A stretch of DNA of 49,651 bases from contig CAYUGZ010000005.1 of the NCBI GenBank assembly GCA_964444465.1, positions 1-49,651 of the forward strand. The letters run 5' to 3'. How positions within the stretch are numbered: position 1 is the first letter of the stretch; each line of letters begins with the position of its first letter. The notes under the pieces were generated by a model. That model had not been told where the DNA came from. It made no database searches and saw only the letters and a program-made list of their open reading frames with translations. A program made the position numbers and the translations under genes. Source of the stretch: JACPNE01 sp964444465. GTDB taxonomy: Archaea; Nanobdellota; Nanobdellia; SCGC-AAA011-G17; JACPNG01. Below are positions 32,547-41,375 of this stretch, one piece after another.

Positions 32547-34499
32547 ATGAGAAGATTAGGATTATTAAGTATAGTTTTTATGATTTTTTTAGTTAGTTTT
32601 GTAAGTGCTGTAGGAGTTGTAGATATAACTGCAGCAGATAGCCCAAGTGCTGATCCAAATGCGACAGCAACTTTTAATGTAACTGTAGATAATACTGGAG
32701 TGGGTACAACTATTCCAACTGTAACTTTATCAAGTTCAACTTTAACTTTTGGGTCTAATAATATCTCATCACCTTCTATATCTAGCATTACTAATTTAGT
32801 TAATAGTACTGCTCAAACTGTTTCATTTAGTTTAACAGTCCCTCAAACATTAACTGGAGCTTATTCAGGAACTATAACTGCAACAGAATCTGGAAATTCA
32901 TCTAATAATGACACATTTGCTTATTCATTAACTGTTAATAGTGTTAATACTTTAGATGTAACAGATGTCTCAACTTCCACTCCTTTAACTATAACTGGAG
33001 AAGAAAAAGATACAAAAACAGCTACTTTTGCTGTAAAAAATACAGGGTCTACTACATTTACTTTAACAAGTGGATCATTTAACTTTACATCTAGTGATTT
33101 CGAAGATAATGATGATGATAATATAACATTAGCATTCTCTAATTTTGATGCTGTTACTCCTGGATCAACAGATACAGTAACAATAACAGCTGAATTACCT
33201 AAGAATATTGATTTAGATAAGTACACTGGAACAATAACAGTTAAACATCCAAGTGATGCTACAAAGACTGATACATTTAACTTAGAAGTTAGAGTTCAAC
33301 CTGAAGTTTGTGAAGATGGAATTGTAAAAGATGGAGATACAGTTTCTAGTAGACAAGCATTCTTACAAATTGATATAGATGAACCAGATGATGACGATGA
33401 GTTTTCACCTGGAGATGAGCTAGATATTGAAGTGAATGTGGAAAATGACGATGATGATGAAATGGATGTAGTTGTAGAGGCGTTTCTTTATGATTTAGAT
33501 GATAATGATAAGATTGCATCTGTTAAGAGTAGTTCAGATGAAATTGATGATAATGACGATCAAGATTTTGATCTTGTATTAAAGATACCAAAGGATTCAA
33601 ATTTAGATGAAGATAATGAATATACTTTATATGTTAAGGCTTATGAAGATGGAGATGAAGAAGAGAATTGTAATGAGGATAGTATTGATCTAGATTTAGA
33701 GAAAGAAGATGACGATGTTGTGGTTGAAGATTTTACATTAAGTCCTAGTACAGTAAGTTGTGGAGAGACAGTAAGTGCTACAATTGATGTAGAGAACATA
33801 GGAAGTAGAGACCAAAGAGATGTTTATATTGAATTAAAAAATAGTTTGTTAGGATTAGACCAAGAATCTAATGAGTTTGATTTAGATGAAGGGGATGATG
33901 AAACAAAGAGATTTACATTTAATGTTCCTTTAGGAATAACATCTAAAGTTTATAGTATAAATGCAATTGTAGTATTTGATGAAGAAGATAAGAAGGATGA
34001 TGAGTTTGTTGACTTACAAGTTGAATGTAGTGGATCAGGATCAACATCAACTGGTGGAACAGGTTTATCTACTGCATCTTTAAGTATAACTGAGAGTGAA
34101 GTAACTGGTGTAGATGGATCTTATAGCATCCCAGTTAAAGTTACAAATGATGGTTCAGATACATCTACTTATGTTGTAGATGTGAATGCTGATTGGGCAA
34201 ATCCAGTAAGTTCAAAGACAGTAACATTAAGAGAAGGACAGTCTAGCACAGTATTTGTGTTGTTAGAAGCTAAAGACGAAGAGACTGGAACAAAGTCAGC
34301 TACTGTAGAAGTTAAATCAGATGGTTCAACAGTTGCAAGTAAAAGTCTAGCTTTTGATCTTGGAGAAGAAAAGTCTAGATTAAGTGGATTTAGTTTAGGA
34401 AACATTGGTGGAAATGTAGCATTTTGGATAATTGCAGATATTGTAGCAATAGTAGCAGTATTGTATGTTATTAAAATAGTGTTCCTACCAAAGAAATAA
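32547..34499 (+). CDS. S-layer-like surface protein with C-terminal membrane anchor
   Basis: A signal peptide ends near VSA (residue 22). Two Ig-like domains, with conserved segments such as TATFNVTVDNTGVG, fill residues 23-250. From about 255 the sequence is an acidic CARDB-like region (IDIDEPDDDDEFSPGDELDI) paralogous to the end of the 1675-residue protein, with ASCG/VSCG-type cysteines and a WANPVSSKTVTLREGQSST domain. A Gly/Ser spacer, a membrane helix (about 625-645) and FLPKK finish it. The strong ribosome binding site suggests an abundant coat protein, perhaps the S-layer subunit; that is inference. Confidence 0.78.
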   Translation: MRRLGLLSIVFMIFLVSFVSAVGVVDITAADSPSADPNATATFNVTVDNTGVGTTIPTVTLSSSTLTFGSNNISSPSISSITNLVNSTAQTVSFSLTVPQTLTGAYSGTITATESGNSSNNDTFAYSLTVNSVNTLDVTDVSTSTPLTITGEEKDTKTATFAVKNTGSTTFTLTSGSFNFTSSDFEDNDDDNITLAFSNFDAVTPGSTDTVTITAELPKNIDLDKYTGTITVKHPSDATKTDTFNLEVRVQPEVCEDGIVKDGDTVSSRQAFLQIDIDEPDDDDEFSPGDELDIEVNVENDDDDEMDVVVEAFLYDLDDNDKIASVKSSSDEIDDNDDQDFDLVLKIPKDSNLDEDNEYTLYVKAYEDGDEEENCNEDSIDLDLEKEDDDVVVEDFTLSPSTVSCGETVSATIDVENIGSRDQRDVYIELKNSLLGLDQESNEFDLDEGDDETKRFTFNVPLGITSKVYSINAIVVFDEEDKKDDEFVDLQVECSGSGSTSTGGTGLSTASLSITESEVTGVDGSYSIPVKVTNDGSDTSTYVVDVNADWANPVSSKTVTLREGQSSTVFVLLEAKDEETGTKSATVEVKSDGSTVASKSLAFDLGEEKSRLSGFSLGNIGGNVAFWIIADIVAIVAVLYVIKIVFLPKK

Positions 34500-34550
34500 A
34501 TTTAAATCCTTTTTTTCTTTTATTTATATAATGGGTAGAGTTGATACAAA

Positions 34551-34853
34551 ATGAATGAAGATTATTTTAGATTATATAGGAAAGTAGTTGGATTTCAAGC
34601 AAGAGTTTTAATTGAGAGTGCACATTTAATAAAAAATGGTTACAATGTGCATATAAAAGGTATTGTGGAAGAAATTCTTAATCTAGATAATTATGAAGAA
34701 CTATTTGATGCTTTAAAAAATATACAAAAAAATTACAAGTCTTCTTTGAAAAGAAGAGGCAATATGGATCCTCCTCTAAAATCCTCAATGAATCTGTTAG
34801 AAAAAGTTATAGCGGAAGAAGAGTCGTTAAAGGTTAAAGATAGTTCTGAATAA
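34551..34853 (+). CDS. Small helical cytoplasmic protein, unknown
   Basis: Not recognised. The 100 residues are helix-rich and charged (FRLYRKVVGFQARVLIES) with no membrane segment, signal or metal motif. A TATA-like tttatttatata ends about 20 bases before the ATG, so the message should be leaderless. The 3' end overlaps the convergent minus-strand gene by 20 bases. Confidence 0.55.
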   Translation: MNEDYFRLYRKVVGFQARVLIESAHLIKNGYNVHIKGIVEEILNLDNYEELFDALKNIQKNYKSSLKRRGNMDPPLKSSMNLLEKVIAEEESLKVKDSSE

Positions 34854-35178
34854 TTGAGATAATTTCATAGTTATTACCTACTTTAGATAGTATTTTTCCA
34901 GTAAGTGCCCCAAAATAAGTTGATGTCAAAAAACTTAAATTTTCTCCATTATTTGGCCTTTTAATGAACCCACCCATCATTGTCGTACCAAATGGTTCTA
35001 ATAAAATACATATATCATTATCATTTTTTGGTGGAACTATTGTATCTAATGTTATTGTAAATAAAGCACTTATTAAAAAATAGTTTATTGATTTTTTTGT
35101 AAACAAATGTTGTTTATTATCCTCTTCCAGTTTTTTCTTTAAACTTAATGTAGTTTCTGTATTTTTGTTGATAATCAT
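34834..35178 (-). CDS. Small protein with one hydrophobic segment, unknown
   Basis: Not recognised. About 114 residues from ATG 35178; a GTG three bases upstream is also in frame. A charged N-terminus is followed by one hydrophobic stretch (NYFLISALFTITLD) and a polar C-terminal part. A TATA-like element on the minus strand (atatatataaata, about 35222-35234) precedes it. It lies just downstream of two tRNA genes on the same strand. Confidence 0.5.
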   Translation of the reverse strand: MIINKNTETTLSLKKKLEEDNKQHLFTKKSINYFLISALFTITLDTIVPPKNDNDICILLEPFGTTMMGGFIKRPNNGENLSFLTSTYFGALTGKILSKVGNNYEIISIIQNYL

Positions 35179-35253
35179 CACTTCTTTATTGTTTTAAATT
35201 TCTTAGAAGTTTTTCAATTTAGTATTTATATATATCTTCATTTTTAGAAAAAA

Positions 35254-35339
35254 AGCGCAGGGCAGGAATCGAACCTGCGATCGTTGGGCTCTACTTAATA
35301 GATTTGCAGCCAACTGCCTTACCGCTTGGCCACCTGCGC
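35254..35339 (-). tRNA. tRNA-Cys(GCA) with a 15-nt intron
   Basis: The acceptor GCGCAGG pairs with CCTGCGC, and the discriminator is U, the cysteine identity base. The D stem is GCC/GGC, the anticodon stem GTTGG/CCAAC and the T stem GCAGG/CCTGC around TTCGATT. The anticodon loop is split: CTGCAA, 15 bases, then C38, leaving loop CTGCAAC with anticodon GCA. The mature tRNA is 71 bases. No CCA is encoded. Confidence 0.92.
35289..35303 (-). other. tRNA intron at position 37/38 of tRNA-Cys
   Basis: The intron reads ATCTATTAAGTAGAG on the minus strand. CTGC of the exon pairs with GTAG of the intron (4 bp, one G-U), with three-base bulges AAA and AGC; cuts after the second base of each remove 15 bases. 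The geometry is the same as in tRNA-Arg(GCG). Confidence 0.82.
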
Positions 35340-35356
35340 ATATGTTAAGATTAAAA

Positions 35357-35431
35357 CGGACCTAGAGGGATTTGAACCCCCGATCTACAGCTTAGAAGGC
35401 TGTCGCCTTATCCAGACTAGGCTATAGGTCC
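35357..35431 (-). tRNA. tRNA-Arg(TCT)
   Basis: The acceptor GGACCTA pairs with TAGGTCC, with discriminator G. The D stem is GCCT/AGGC, the anticodon stem ACAGC/GCTGT around CTTCTAA (anticodon TCT), and the T stem GGGGG/CCCTC around TTCAAAT. No intron and no encoded CCA. It lies 17 bases from tRNA-Cys and is probably cotranscribed with it. Confidence 0.93.
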
Positions 35432-35475
35432 ATATCAAAATAACACATAATTTTCTTTTTAAACCTTTTCAAAAA

Positions 35476-35484
35476 GTTTAAATA
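35476..35484 (+). promoter_or_regulatory. TATA box of leuS
   Basis: gtttaaata is centred about 26 bases upstream of the leuS ATG at 35506, the spacing of a leaderless archaeal promoter. Confidence 0.5.
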
Positions 35485-35505
35485 ATTAACAAAGAAAAAT
35501 ATTCT

Positions 35506-37956
35506 ATGTTAGACTTCAATAAAATAGAAAAGAAATGGCAAAAAGCATGGGAACAAAAGAAAATATTTGAAGTTAAAGAGAATAATAAAAAAAAGAAATT
35601 CTATGTTTTAGAAATGTTTCCTTATCCTAGTGGATCTGGATTGCATATGGGTCATGCATTTAACTATACCATTGGGGATGTTTATGCAAGATTTAAGAGA
35701 ATGAATAACTTTAATGTTTTATATCCAATGGGTTATGACTCTTTTGGATTGCCAGCAGAAAATGCGGCTATAGAAGCTAAAGAAGATCCAAAAAAATACA
35801 CTGAAAAGTCTATTAATAATTTTATTAAACAACAAAAAGAGCTTGGATTGAGTTATGATTGGTCTAGATTATTAATGACACATGATCCTGAATATTATAA
35901 GTGGAATCAATATTTTTTCTTAAAATTTTTAGAGAATGATTTAGTATACAAAAAGAAATCTAGTGTAAATTTTTGTTCTAAATGTGATACTGTTTTAGCA
36001 AACGAACAAGTACATAATGGAAAATGTTGGAGACATAAAGATACTGATGTTAAAATAAAACAATTAGATCAATGGTTCATTAAAACAACAAAATATGCTG
36101 ATGAATTATTAAAAGATGTAGGAAAATTAGAATGGCCTGAAAGAATTAAATTAATGCAAGAAAATTGGATTGGAAAGAGTCATGGAACTGATATTATCTT
36201 TAAAATAAATAATGAAGATTGGCATGTTTTTACTACAAGAGTAGATACTCTATTTGGAGTTACATTTATGGTTGTATCTTCTCAACATCCTAAATTACAA
36301 GATATTATAACAAAAGAACAAAGAAAAGAAGTTGATAAATTCCTAAAAAGATCCATGTCAATGAAAGAAGATATTGAATTATTAGAGAAAGAAGGAGTGT
36401 TTACTGGAAGTTATGCAATCCATCCATTAACTAATGAAAAGATTTCAATATATGCTGGAAATTTTGTTATTGCAGAATATGGTTCTGGAATGGTTATGGC
36501 TGTTCCTGCTCACGATCAAAGAGATTTTGAATTTGCTAAAAAATATAAATTAACTATAAAATTAGTTATTCAGTCTAAAGATAAAAAAATAAATGAAAAT
36601 ATGAAAGAATCATTTGTTGATTATGGTTATTTAATCAATTCTGATAAGTTTGATAAATTGAGTTCAGAAGAAGCTAAAGAAAAGATAACAAAAGAATTAG
36701 AAAAAAATAAATTAGGAAAATCTTCTATCAATTTTAAATTAAGAGATTGGTTAGTTTCTAGACAAAGATATTGGGGGACTCCAATTCCTATTGTATATTG
36801 TGATGATTGTGGTATTGTTCCAATTAAAGAGAAAGATCTTCCAATAAAACTTCCAGAAAAAGTTAAATTTGGCAAAGGAAATCCATTAGCCACAAATAAA
36901 TCATTTTTAGAAGTAAAATGTCCTAAATGTAATAAAAAAGCTAAGAGGGAGACAGATACAATGGATACATTCTTTGATTCTTCTTGGTATTATTTAAGAT
37001 ATTGTGATAATAAAAATAATAAAAATCCATTTGATACTAAAAAAATAGATTATTGGATGTCTGTTGATCAGTATATTGGTGGGGCCGAACATGCATGTAT
37101 GCACCTAATTTACGCAAGATTTTTTACAAAAGCATTGAGAGATCTAAAATTATTAAAAGTTAATGAACCATTTACTAAATTATTTAATCAAGGGATGTTA
37201 CATGGAGAAGATGGATTTGTAATGTCTAAATCTAGGGGTAATGTTGTTTTACCAGAAACTGTCTCAAAAAAATATGGAATAGATACTGCTAGATTATTTT
37301 TAGTTTCAAGTTCTTACCCTGATAAAGATATGGAATGGAGTTCTAAAGGGGTGGAAGGAAGCTTGAGATTTATAAGAAGAGTAGTTGATTATGTTTCTAG
37401 TGTTAAAATTTCTAAAACTAGTAAAAAAGTTGAGAGTAAATTAAACAAAACTATTGAGGAAGTTACTAAAAATATTGAGAATTTTGGATATAATTTTGCT
37501 ATTATTAAGATAAGAGAGTTATTTGATTCATTAGAGAAAGAAATAAATAAGAAAGATTTAGAAAAATTTCTAAAATTAATGCATCCATTTTGCCCTCATA
37601 TAACTGAAGAATTGTGGGAAAAAATAGGAAATAAAAATTTTATAAGTTTAGCTGAATGGCCAAAAATTGATAAATCTAAGATAAACAAAAAATTTGAAGA
37701 AGCTGAAAAAGCATTTGATTCTTTAATTTCAGATATAGTTAATGTTATGAATATAATGAAAGATAAAAATAAAAAATTCGAAAAAATTTATGTGTATGTT
37801 CTTCCTAAAGAAACTGAGAATTATAATATGGAAGAATTAACTAAAAGAATTAATAAAGAGGTTATTGTTTATTCAGTTTCAGATAAGAAAAAATATGATC
37901 CTGAAAATAAATCAAAAAGAGCCAAGTTTAACAAACCAGCAATATATTTAGAATGA
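35506..37956 (+). CDS. leuS: Leucyl-tRNA synthetase, bacterial type
   Basis: Class I synthetase charging tRNA-Leu. The HIGH motif is HMGH at 47-50 (MFPYPSGSGLHMGHAFNYTI) and the KMSKS motif is MSKSRGN from residue 573. The text of the N-terminal part, the zinc segment CSKCDTVLANEQV and TDTMDTFFDSSWYYLRY are those of bacterial LeuRS, not of the archaeal/eukaryal form, and 816 residues is near the bacterial length (about 860) rather than about 960. The editing domain with DTLFGVTFMV and VMAVPAHDQRDFEFA is present. Horizontal acquisition is inferred. A lipoprotein gene overlaps by four bases. Confidence 0.96.
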   Translation: MLDFNKIEKKWQKAWEQKKIFEVKENNKKKKFYVLEMFPYPSGSGLHMGHAFNYTIGDVYARFKRMNNFNVLYPMGYDSFGLPAENAAIEAKEDPKKYTEKSINNFIKQQKELGLSYDWSRLLMTHDPEYYKWNQYFFLKFLENDLVYKKKSSVNFCSKCDTVLANEQVHNGKCWRHKDTDVKIKQLDQWFIKTTKYADELLKDVGKLEWPERIKLMQENWIGKSHGTDIIFKINNEDWHVFTTRVDTLFGVTFMVVSSQHPKLQDIITKEQRKEVDKFLKRSMSMKEDIELLEKEGVFTGSYAIHPLTNEKISIYAGNFVIAEYGSGMVMAVPAHDQRDFEFAKKYKLTIKLVIQSKDKKINENMKESFVDYGYLINSDKFDKLSSEEAKEKITKELEKNKLGKSSINFKLRDWLVSRQRYWGTPIPIVYCDDCGIVPIKEKDLPIKLPEKVKFGKGNPLATNKSFLEVKCPKCNKKAKRETDTMDTFFDSSWYYLRYCDNKNNKNPFDTKKIDYWMSVDQYIGGAEHACMHLIYARFFTKALRDLKLLKVNEPFTKLFNQGMLHGEDGFVMSKSRGNVVLPETVSKKYGIDTARLFLVSSSYPDKDMEWSSKGVEGSLRFIRRVVDYVSSVKISKTSKKVESKLNKTIEEVTKNIENFGYNFAIIKIRELFDSLEKEINKKDLEKFLKLMHPFCPHITEELWEKIGNKNFISLAEWPKIDKSKINKKFEEAEKAFDSLISDIVNVMNIMKDKNKKFEKIYVYVLPKETENYNMEELTKRINKEVIVYSVSDKKKYDPENKSKRAKFNKPAIYLE

Positions 37957-38372
37957 AAAAATTATTAATATTATTAATACTATTTATTGTTAGTTGTACT
38001 GGGAAGAATTATGTTAGTATTGATAATGGAAAAGAGAATATAAAGATTGATGTTGAGATAGCAGATGATCTTTCAGAAAGAACTCAAGGGTTAATGTTTA
38101 GAGAATCATTAAACAAAAATTCTGGAATGTTATTTGTATTTGAAAAAGAAGAAAAACATGCTTTTTGGATGAAAAATACTTTAATTCCATTAGATATTAT
38201 TTTTATTTCTGAAGATTTAGAAATTGTAGATATAAAAAATGCAATTCCTTGTGAAGAAAATAATTGTAAGAGTTATGCTCCAAAAGAAAAAGCTAAATAT
38301 GTTTTGGAAGTTAATGAAAAATTTACACTAAAAAATAGTATTAACATAGGAGACAAAGTAAGATTACTATGA
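37953..38372 (+). CDS. DUF192-family lipoprotein
   Basis: A short lipoprotein signal ends LFIVSC (C15). The remainder is one DUF192 domain (COG1430) with the family signature LSERTQGLMFRESL, FVFEKEEKHAFWMKNTLIPL and DIIFIS. The family occurs secreted in bacteria and archaea and its function is not established. The ATG overlaps the leuS stop, and it overlaps the next lipoprotein gene by four bases. Confidence 0.88.
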   Translation: MKKLLILLILFIVSCTGKNYVSIDNGKENIKIDVEIADDLSERTQGLMFRESLNKNSGMLFVFEKEEKHAFWMKNTLIPLDIIFISEDLEIVDIKNAIPCEENNCKSYAPKEKAKYVLEVNEKFTLKNSINIGDKVRLL

Positions 38373-38674
38373 AAAAATTATTAATTTTATTTTTGATTTT
38401 TTTGATAGGTTGTACTAATCTAGATGGGGGAACTTCTCCTGAAGATGAAGAACCAATTGGAGAAATAGAGTGTAATGTTGATAATGATTGTAGTGTTGGT
38501 GGATGTTCTGGACAATCTTGTTTAACAAATGAACTTGCTCAAAATTTAATGACTACATGTGAATATAAAGAAGAATATAGTTGTTATAAATTAACTAGTT
38601 GTGGTTGTGCGAATAACAAATGTCAATGGGCAGAAAACCCAAATTTAAATGAATGTTTAAGTAAATTTAAATAA
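38369..38674 (+). CDS. Cysteine-rich small lipoprotein
   Basis: Signal with lipobox LFLIGC (C15). The mature part has a compact cluster of eight cysteines in the pattern CNVDNDCSVGGCSGQSC, TTCEYKEEYSCYKLTSCGC, which matches what is called an eight-cysteine-cluster domain in secreted archaeal and bacterial proteins. The disulfides were probably formed outside. It is coupled to the DUF192 gene by an ATGA overlap and ends directly against the alaS 3' end. Confidence 0.75.
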   Translation: MKKLLILFLIFLIGCTNLDGGTSPEDEEPIGEIECNVDNDCSVGGCSGQSCLTNELAQNLMTTCEYKEEYSCYKLTSCGCANNKCQWAENPNLNECLSKFK

Positions 38675-40444
38675 TTAGTCTACAATTGCCCTTATTCTCC
38701 TAATCCCAGCAGCAATAGCTTCTTCTTTTTTTATTTTAAAATTTTTAATTTCTTTAGTATTTTTTACATGTGGTCCAGTACATATCTCTTTAGAGAATTT
38801 TCCAATTGTATAAACACTTACAATATCCCCATATTTAGATTCAAAAAATCCTAAAGCACCTTTATTTTTAGCTTCAGATGGAGACATCTCTTCTCTTTTT
38901 ACTTCAATCTTTTTTTTAATCTGTTCATTAACTAAATATTCTACTTTTTTTAATTCAACATCTGTTAATTTTTTATCATGAGAAAAATCAAATCTTAATC
39001 TCTCTGGAGTTATATTTGATCCTTTTTGTTGTACATGTGATCCTAAAACTTTTCTTAAAGATTGGTGTAATAAATGAGTTGCAGTATGTAGTCTTGTTGT
39101 GTCTACACTATGGTCTGATAGTCCTGAAGAAAATCTTTTTTCAGTTCCTAATCTAGATTTTTCTTGATGTTTTTTGAATTCTTCATCAAAACCAACTTCA
39201 TCTATTTTGAATCCTCTTTCATCAGCTAACTCTTTTGTTAACTCTATTGGAAATCCATAAGTATCATACAAATGAAATGCTTCTATCCCTGGAATTCTTT
39301 TCGATTTTAGATTTAAGAGAATTTTTTCGAATCTTTTTGTTCCTTTATCTATTGTTTTAGTGAATTTTTCTTCTTCTTTATCAAACTCTTCTAAAATAAA
39401 TTTTTTATATTTTCCAATCTCTTCATAATTATCTTTGTAAACTGGAATAATGGATTTGGCAAGTTCTAATGTAAAATTATCTGTTATTCCTAATAGTTTA
39501 CCATGACGTATAGACTTTCTTATCAATCTTCTTAATACATACCCTTGTTCTACATTACTCGGAGTTATTCTTTTTTCATCACCTAAAATAAATGCAGCTG
39601 CTCTTAGATGGTCTGTAATTATTCTTATTGATTTTAATTGTGATTCATTTTCCTTTTTTATATTTGCAATATCTTTTATTTTTTTAATAATTGGAGTAAA
39701 TAATTCAATATCAAAAACAGATTCTTTATTTTGCAAAATAGCTGCAGTTCTTTCTACACCCATTCCAGTATCAACAGTTTTTTGTTTTAATAATTCATAT
39801 TTTCCATCTTTTGTTTTGTTGTATTCCATAAAAACATCATTCCAAATTTCAAACCATTTCGAGTTGTTAACATCGAATTTTTTAGGGGCTTTTTCTTTTG
39901 AAGTCCAATAAAACATTTCTGTACATGGTCCACAAGGTCCAGTTAATCCAGCTGGTCCCCACCAATTATCTTTTTTTGGAAGAAAACTTATTCTTTCTTT
40001 CTTTATTCCTAAATCTAGCCAAGTTTTATAAGAAAAATCGTCCTTTGGAGCGTTTTTGTCTCCTTTGAATATAGATATGGCTAATTTATCTATGTCTAAA
40101 TTTAACCATTTTTTATCTGTTAAAAATTCAAAACTATATTCAATAGCTTCTTTTTTAAAATAGTCTCCTAATGACCAATTTCCCAACATTTCAAAGAATG
40201 TTAGATGTGAATTATCTCCCACTTCATTTATATCTCCAGTTCTAATACATTTTTGTACATCTACTATTTTATTACCTAAAGGATGTTTTTGACCCATTAA
40301 ATAGGGAACTAATGGGTGCATACCTGCTGTTGTGAATAATACTGTAGGATCATTTTCAGGAATTAATGAAGCAGAAGGAATTACTTTATGATCTTTTGTT
40401 TTAAAGAAATCTAGATATTTCTTCTTTAATACATTAGCTTTCAT
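38675..40444 (-). CDS. alaS: Alanyl-tRNA synthetase, CPR-like, lacking the C-terminal domain
   Basis: Class II synthetase charging tRNA-Ala. The N-terminus (PSASLIPENDPTVLFTTAGM, then VQKCIRTGDINEVGDNSH, NWSLGDYFKKEAI and NWWGPAGLTGPCGPCTE) has bacterial wording that I most closely associate with candidate-phyla-radiation bacteria. The editing domain is present: HTATHLLH and the CTGPHV motif. It stops at 589 residues, right after IAAGIRRIRAI, so the DHHA1/C-Ala domain of usual AlaRS (860-900 residues) is missing, with no frameshift visible. Confident assignment; CPR origin is inference. Confidence 0.92.
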   Translation of the reverse strand: MKANVLKKKYLDFFKTKDHKVIPSASLIPENDPTVLFTTAGMHPLVPYLMGQKHPLGNKIVDVQKCIRTGDINEVGDNSHLTFFEMLGNWSLGDYFKKEAIEYSFEFLTDKKWLNLDIDKLAISIFKGDKNAPKDDFSYKTWLDLGIKKERISFLPKKDNWWGPAGLTGPCGPCTEMFYWTSKEKAPKKFDVNNSKWFEIWNDVFMEYNKTKDGKYELLKQKTVDTGMGVERTAAILQNKESVFDIELFTPIIKKIKDIANIKKENESQLKSIRIITDHLRAAAFILGDEKRITPSNVEQGYVLRRLIRKSIRHGKLLGITDNFTLELAKSIIPVYKDNYEEIGKYKKFILEEFDKEEEKFTKTIDKGTKRFEKILLNLKSKRIPGIEAFHLYDTYGFPIELTKELADERGFKIDEVGFDEEFKKHQEKSRLGTEKRFSSGLSDHSVDTTRLHTATHLLHQSLRKVLGSHVQQKGSNITPERLRFDFSHDKKLTDVELKKVEYLVNEQIKKKIEVKREEMSPSEAKNKGALGFFESKYGDIVSVYTIGKFSKEICTGPHVKNTKEIKNFKIKKEEAIAAGIRRIRAIVD

Positions 40445-40478
40445 AGAATTCTCTTAATAATTATATTTAAAAATTTTG

Positions 40479-40832
40479 TTATAGTGAGCCTATTTTTTGT
40501 TGTAGCTTTTTTATGTCTTGTTCAAGTTTTTCCAACTCTAAATTTCTAGATGGTTTTTCTATTATCTCTTTTTCTTTCTGTTCTATCTTTTTAATCCTTT
40601 TTTCTTTTTCTTGTATCTTAACTTCAGGTAGTGATTCAAATAATTTTTGCATTAAAGTTTTTAGTTCTTTAACTTCTCTTTTAACATATTTAGCATAAAG
40701 ATTTTTTTCTTTTCTTATTAATTTTAATTTTTCATGTCCTTTAAGAAATCTTATTATATCAATATTTCCTTGTAATAAATCTTTCCTACTCTCATTAGGT
40801 CTAGAAATCATAACATGCATTGATTTATCCAT
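40479..40832 (-). CDS. Small coiled-coil protein, unknown
   Basis: Not recognised. The 117 residues from ATG 40832 are helical and highly charged (EKRIKKIEQKEKEIIE) with a short N-terminal SMHVMISRPNESRKDLLQG. The ATG is preferred over a TTG 12 bases upstream that would overlap the previous gene. It lies one base behind the next minus-strand gene, so they are probably a pair. Confidence 0.6.
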   Translation of the reverse strand: MDKSMHVMISRPNESRKDLLQGNIDIIRFLKGHEKLKLIRKEKNLYAKYVKREVKELKTLMQKLFESLPEVKIQEKEKRIKKIEQKEKEIIEKPSRNLELEKLEQDIKKLQQKIGSL

Positions 40833-40833
40833 T

Positions 40834-41259
40834 TTAATTTTCAAACAATGTTTTATCTATATTTCCTAATCTTTCTTTTAGATGTTCTAAATCAGAATGC
40901 CATTTACTTAATTCTTCATCTTCTTCTTTTTTAATGTCATCTAGTTTATTAACTACTTTTTCTAATTCTTCTAATTTATCTTTTATATGATCTAAATTTT
41001 TCATAACAGATTTATATTTATCTACTTTTATGAACAAAGTTCTTTCTGTTCTATGAGTTTCTGGATGTTCAGGCATTGTATCTGGCATGTCTGGAATATC
41101 AAAAGAAGGTCTTGTAGGCATGTTTGGTGTTGATACTGCTTCCTTTATTTGAGAAAAATCATCACTATGATCCATTTCAGATTCATATTTAGGAAATTCT
41201 GGAAATTTTAGTGGAGGAAGCTCATTTTTTGTCTCTTTTTTCTTAGTGAAGAATCCCAT
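40834..41259 (-). CDS. Proline-rich and coiled-coil protein, unknown
   Basis: Not recognised. The 141 residues have a basic start (GFFTKKKETKN), a Pro/Met-rich disordered middle (RPSFDIPDMPDTMPEHPE) and a C-terminal coiled coil (DKLEELEKVVNKLDDIKKEE). It heads a two-gene minus-strand pair with the coiled-coil gene downstream, which suggests the two products may bind each other. No signal or membrane segment. Confidence 0.6.
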   Translation of the reverse strand: MGFFTKKKETKNELPPLKFPEFPKYESEMDHSDDFSQIKEAVSTPNMPTRPSFDIPDMPDTMPEHPETHRTERTLFIKVDKYKSVMKNLDHIKDKLEELEKVVNKLDDIKKEEDEELSKWHSDLEHLKERLGNIDKTLFEN

Positions 41260-41375
41260 TATCTTATATTTGATTTATCTTCTTATTAAAACTTTTTGTA
41301 TCATTCGAAAATGGTAATCTTGCTTTTTTTCAAAAAACAAAAGTTATATAAGTTTTATATTAAAATAAGTTTTAT

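Noticed and set aside
34531..34554. Short upstream frame MGRVDTK ending on the ATG of the gene at 34551
   Set aside because: The TATA element ends right at its ATG, so transcription should begin downstream of it; it is probably not translated.
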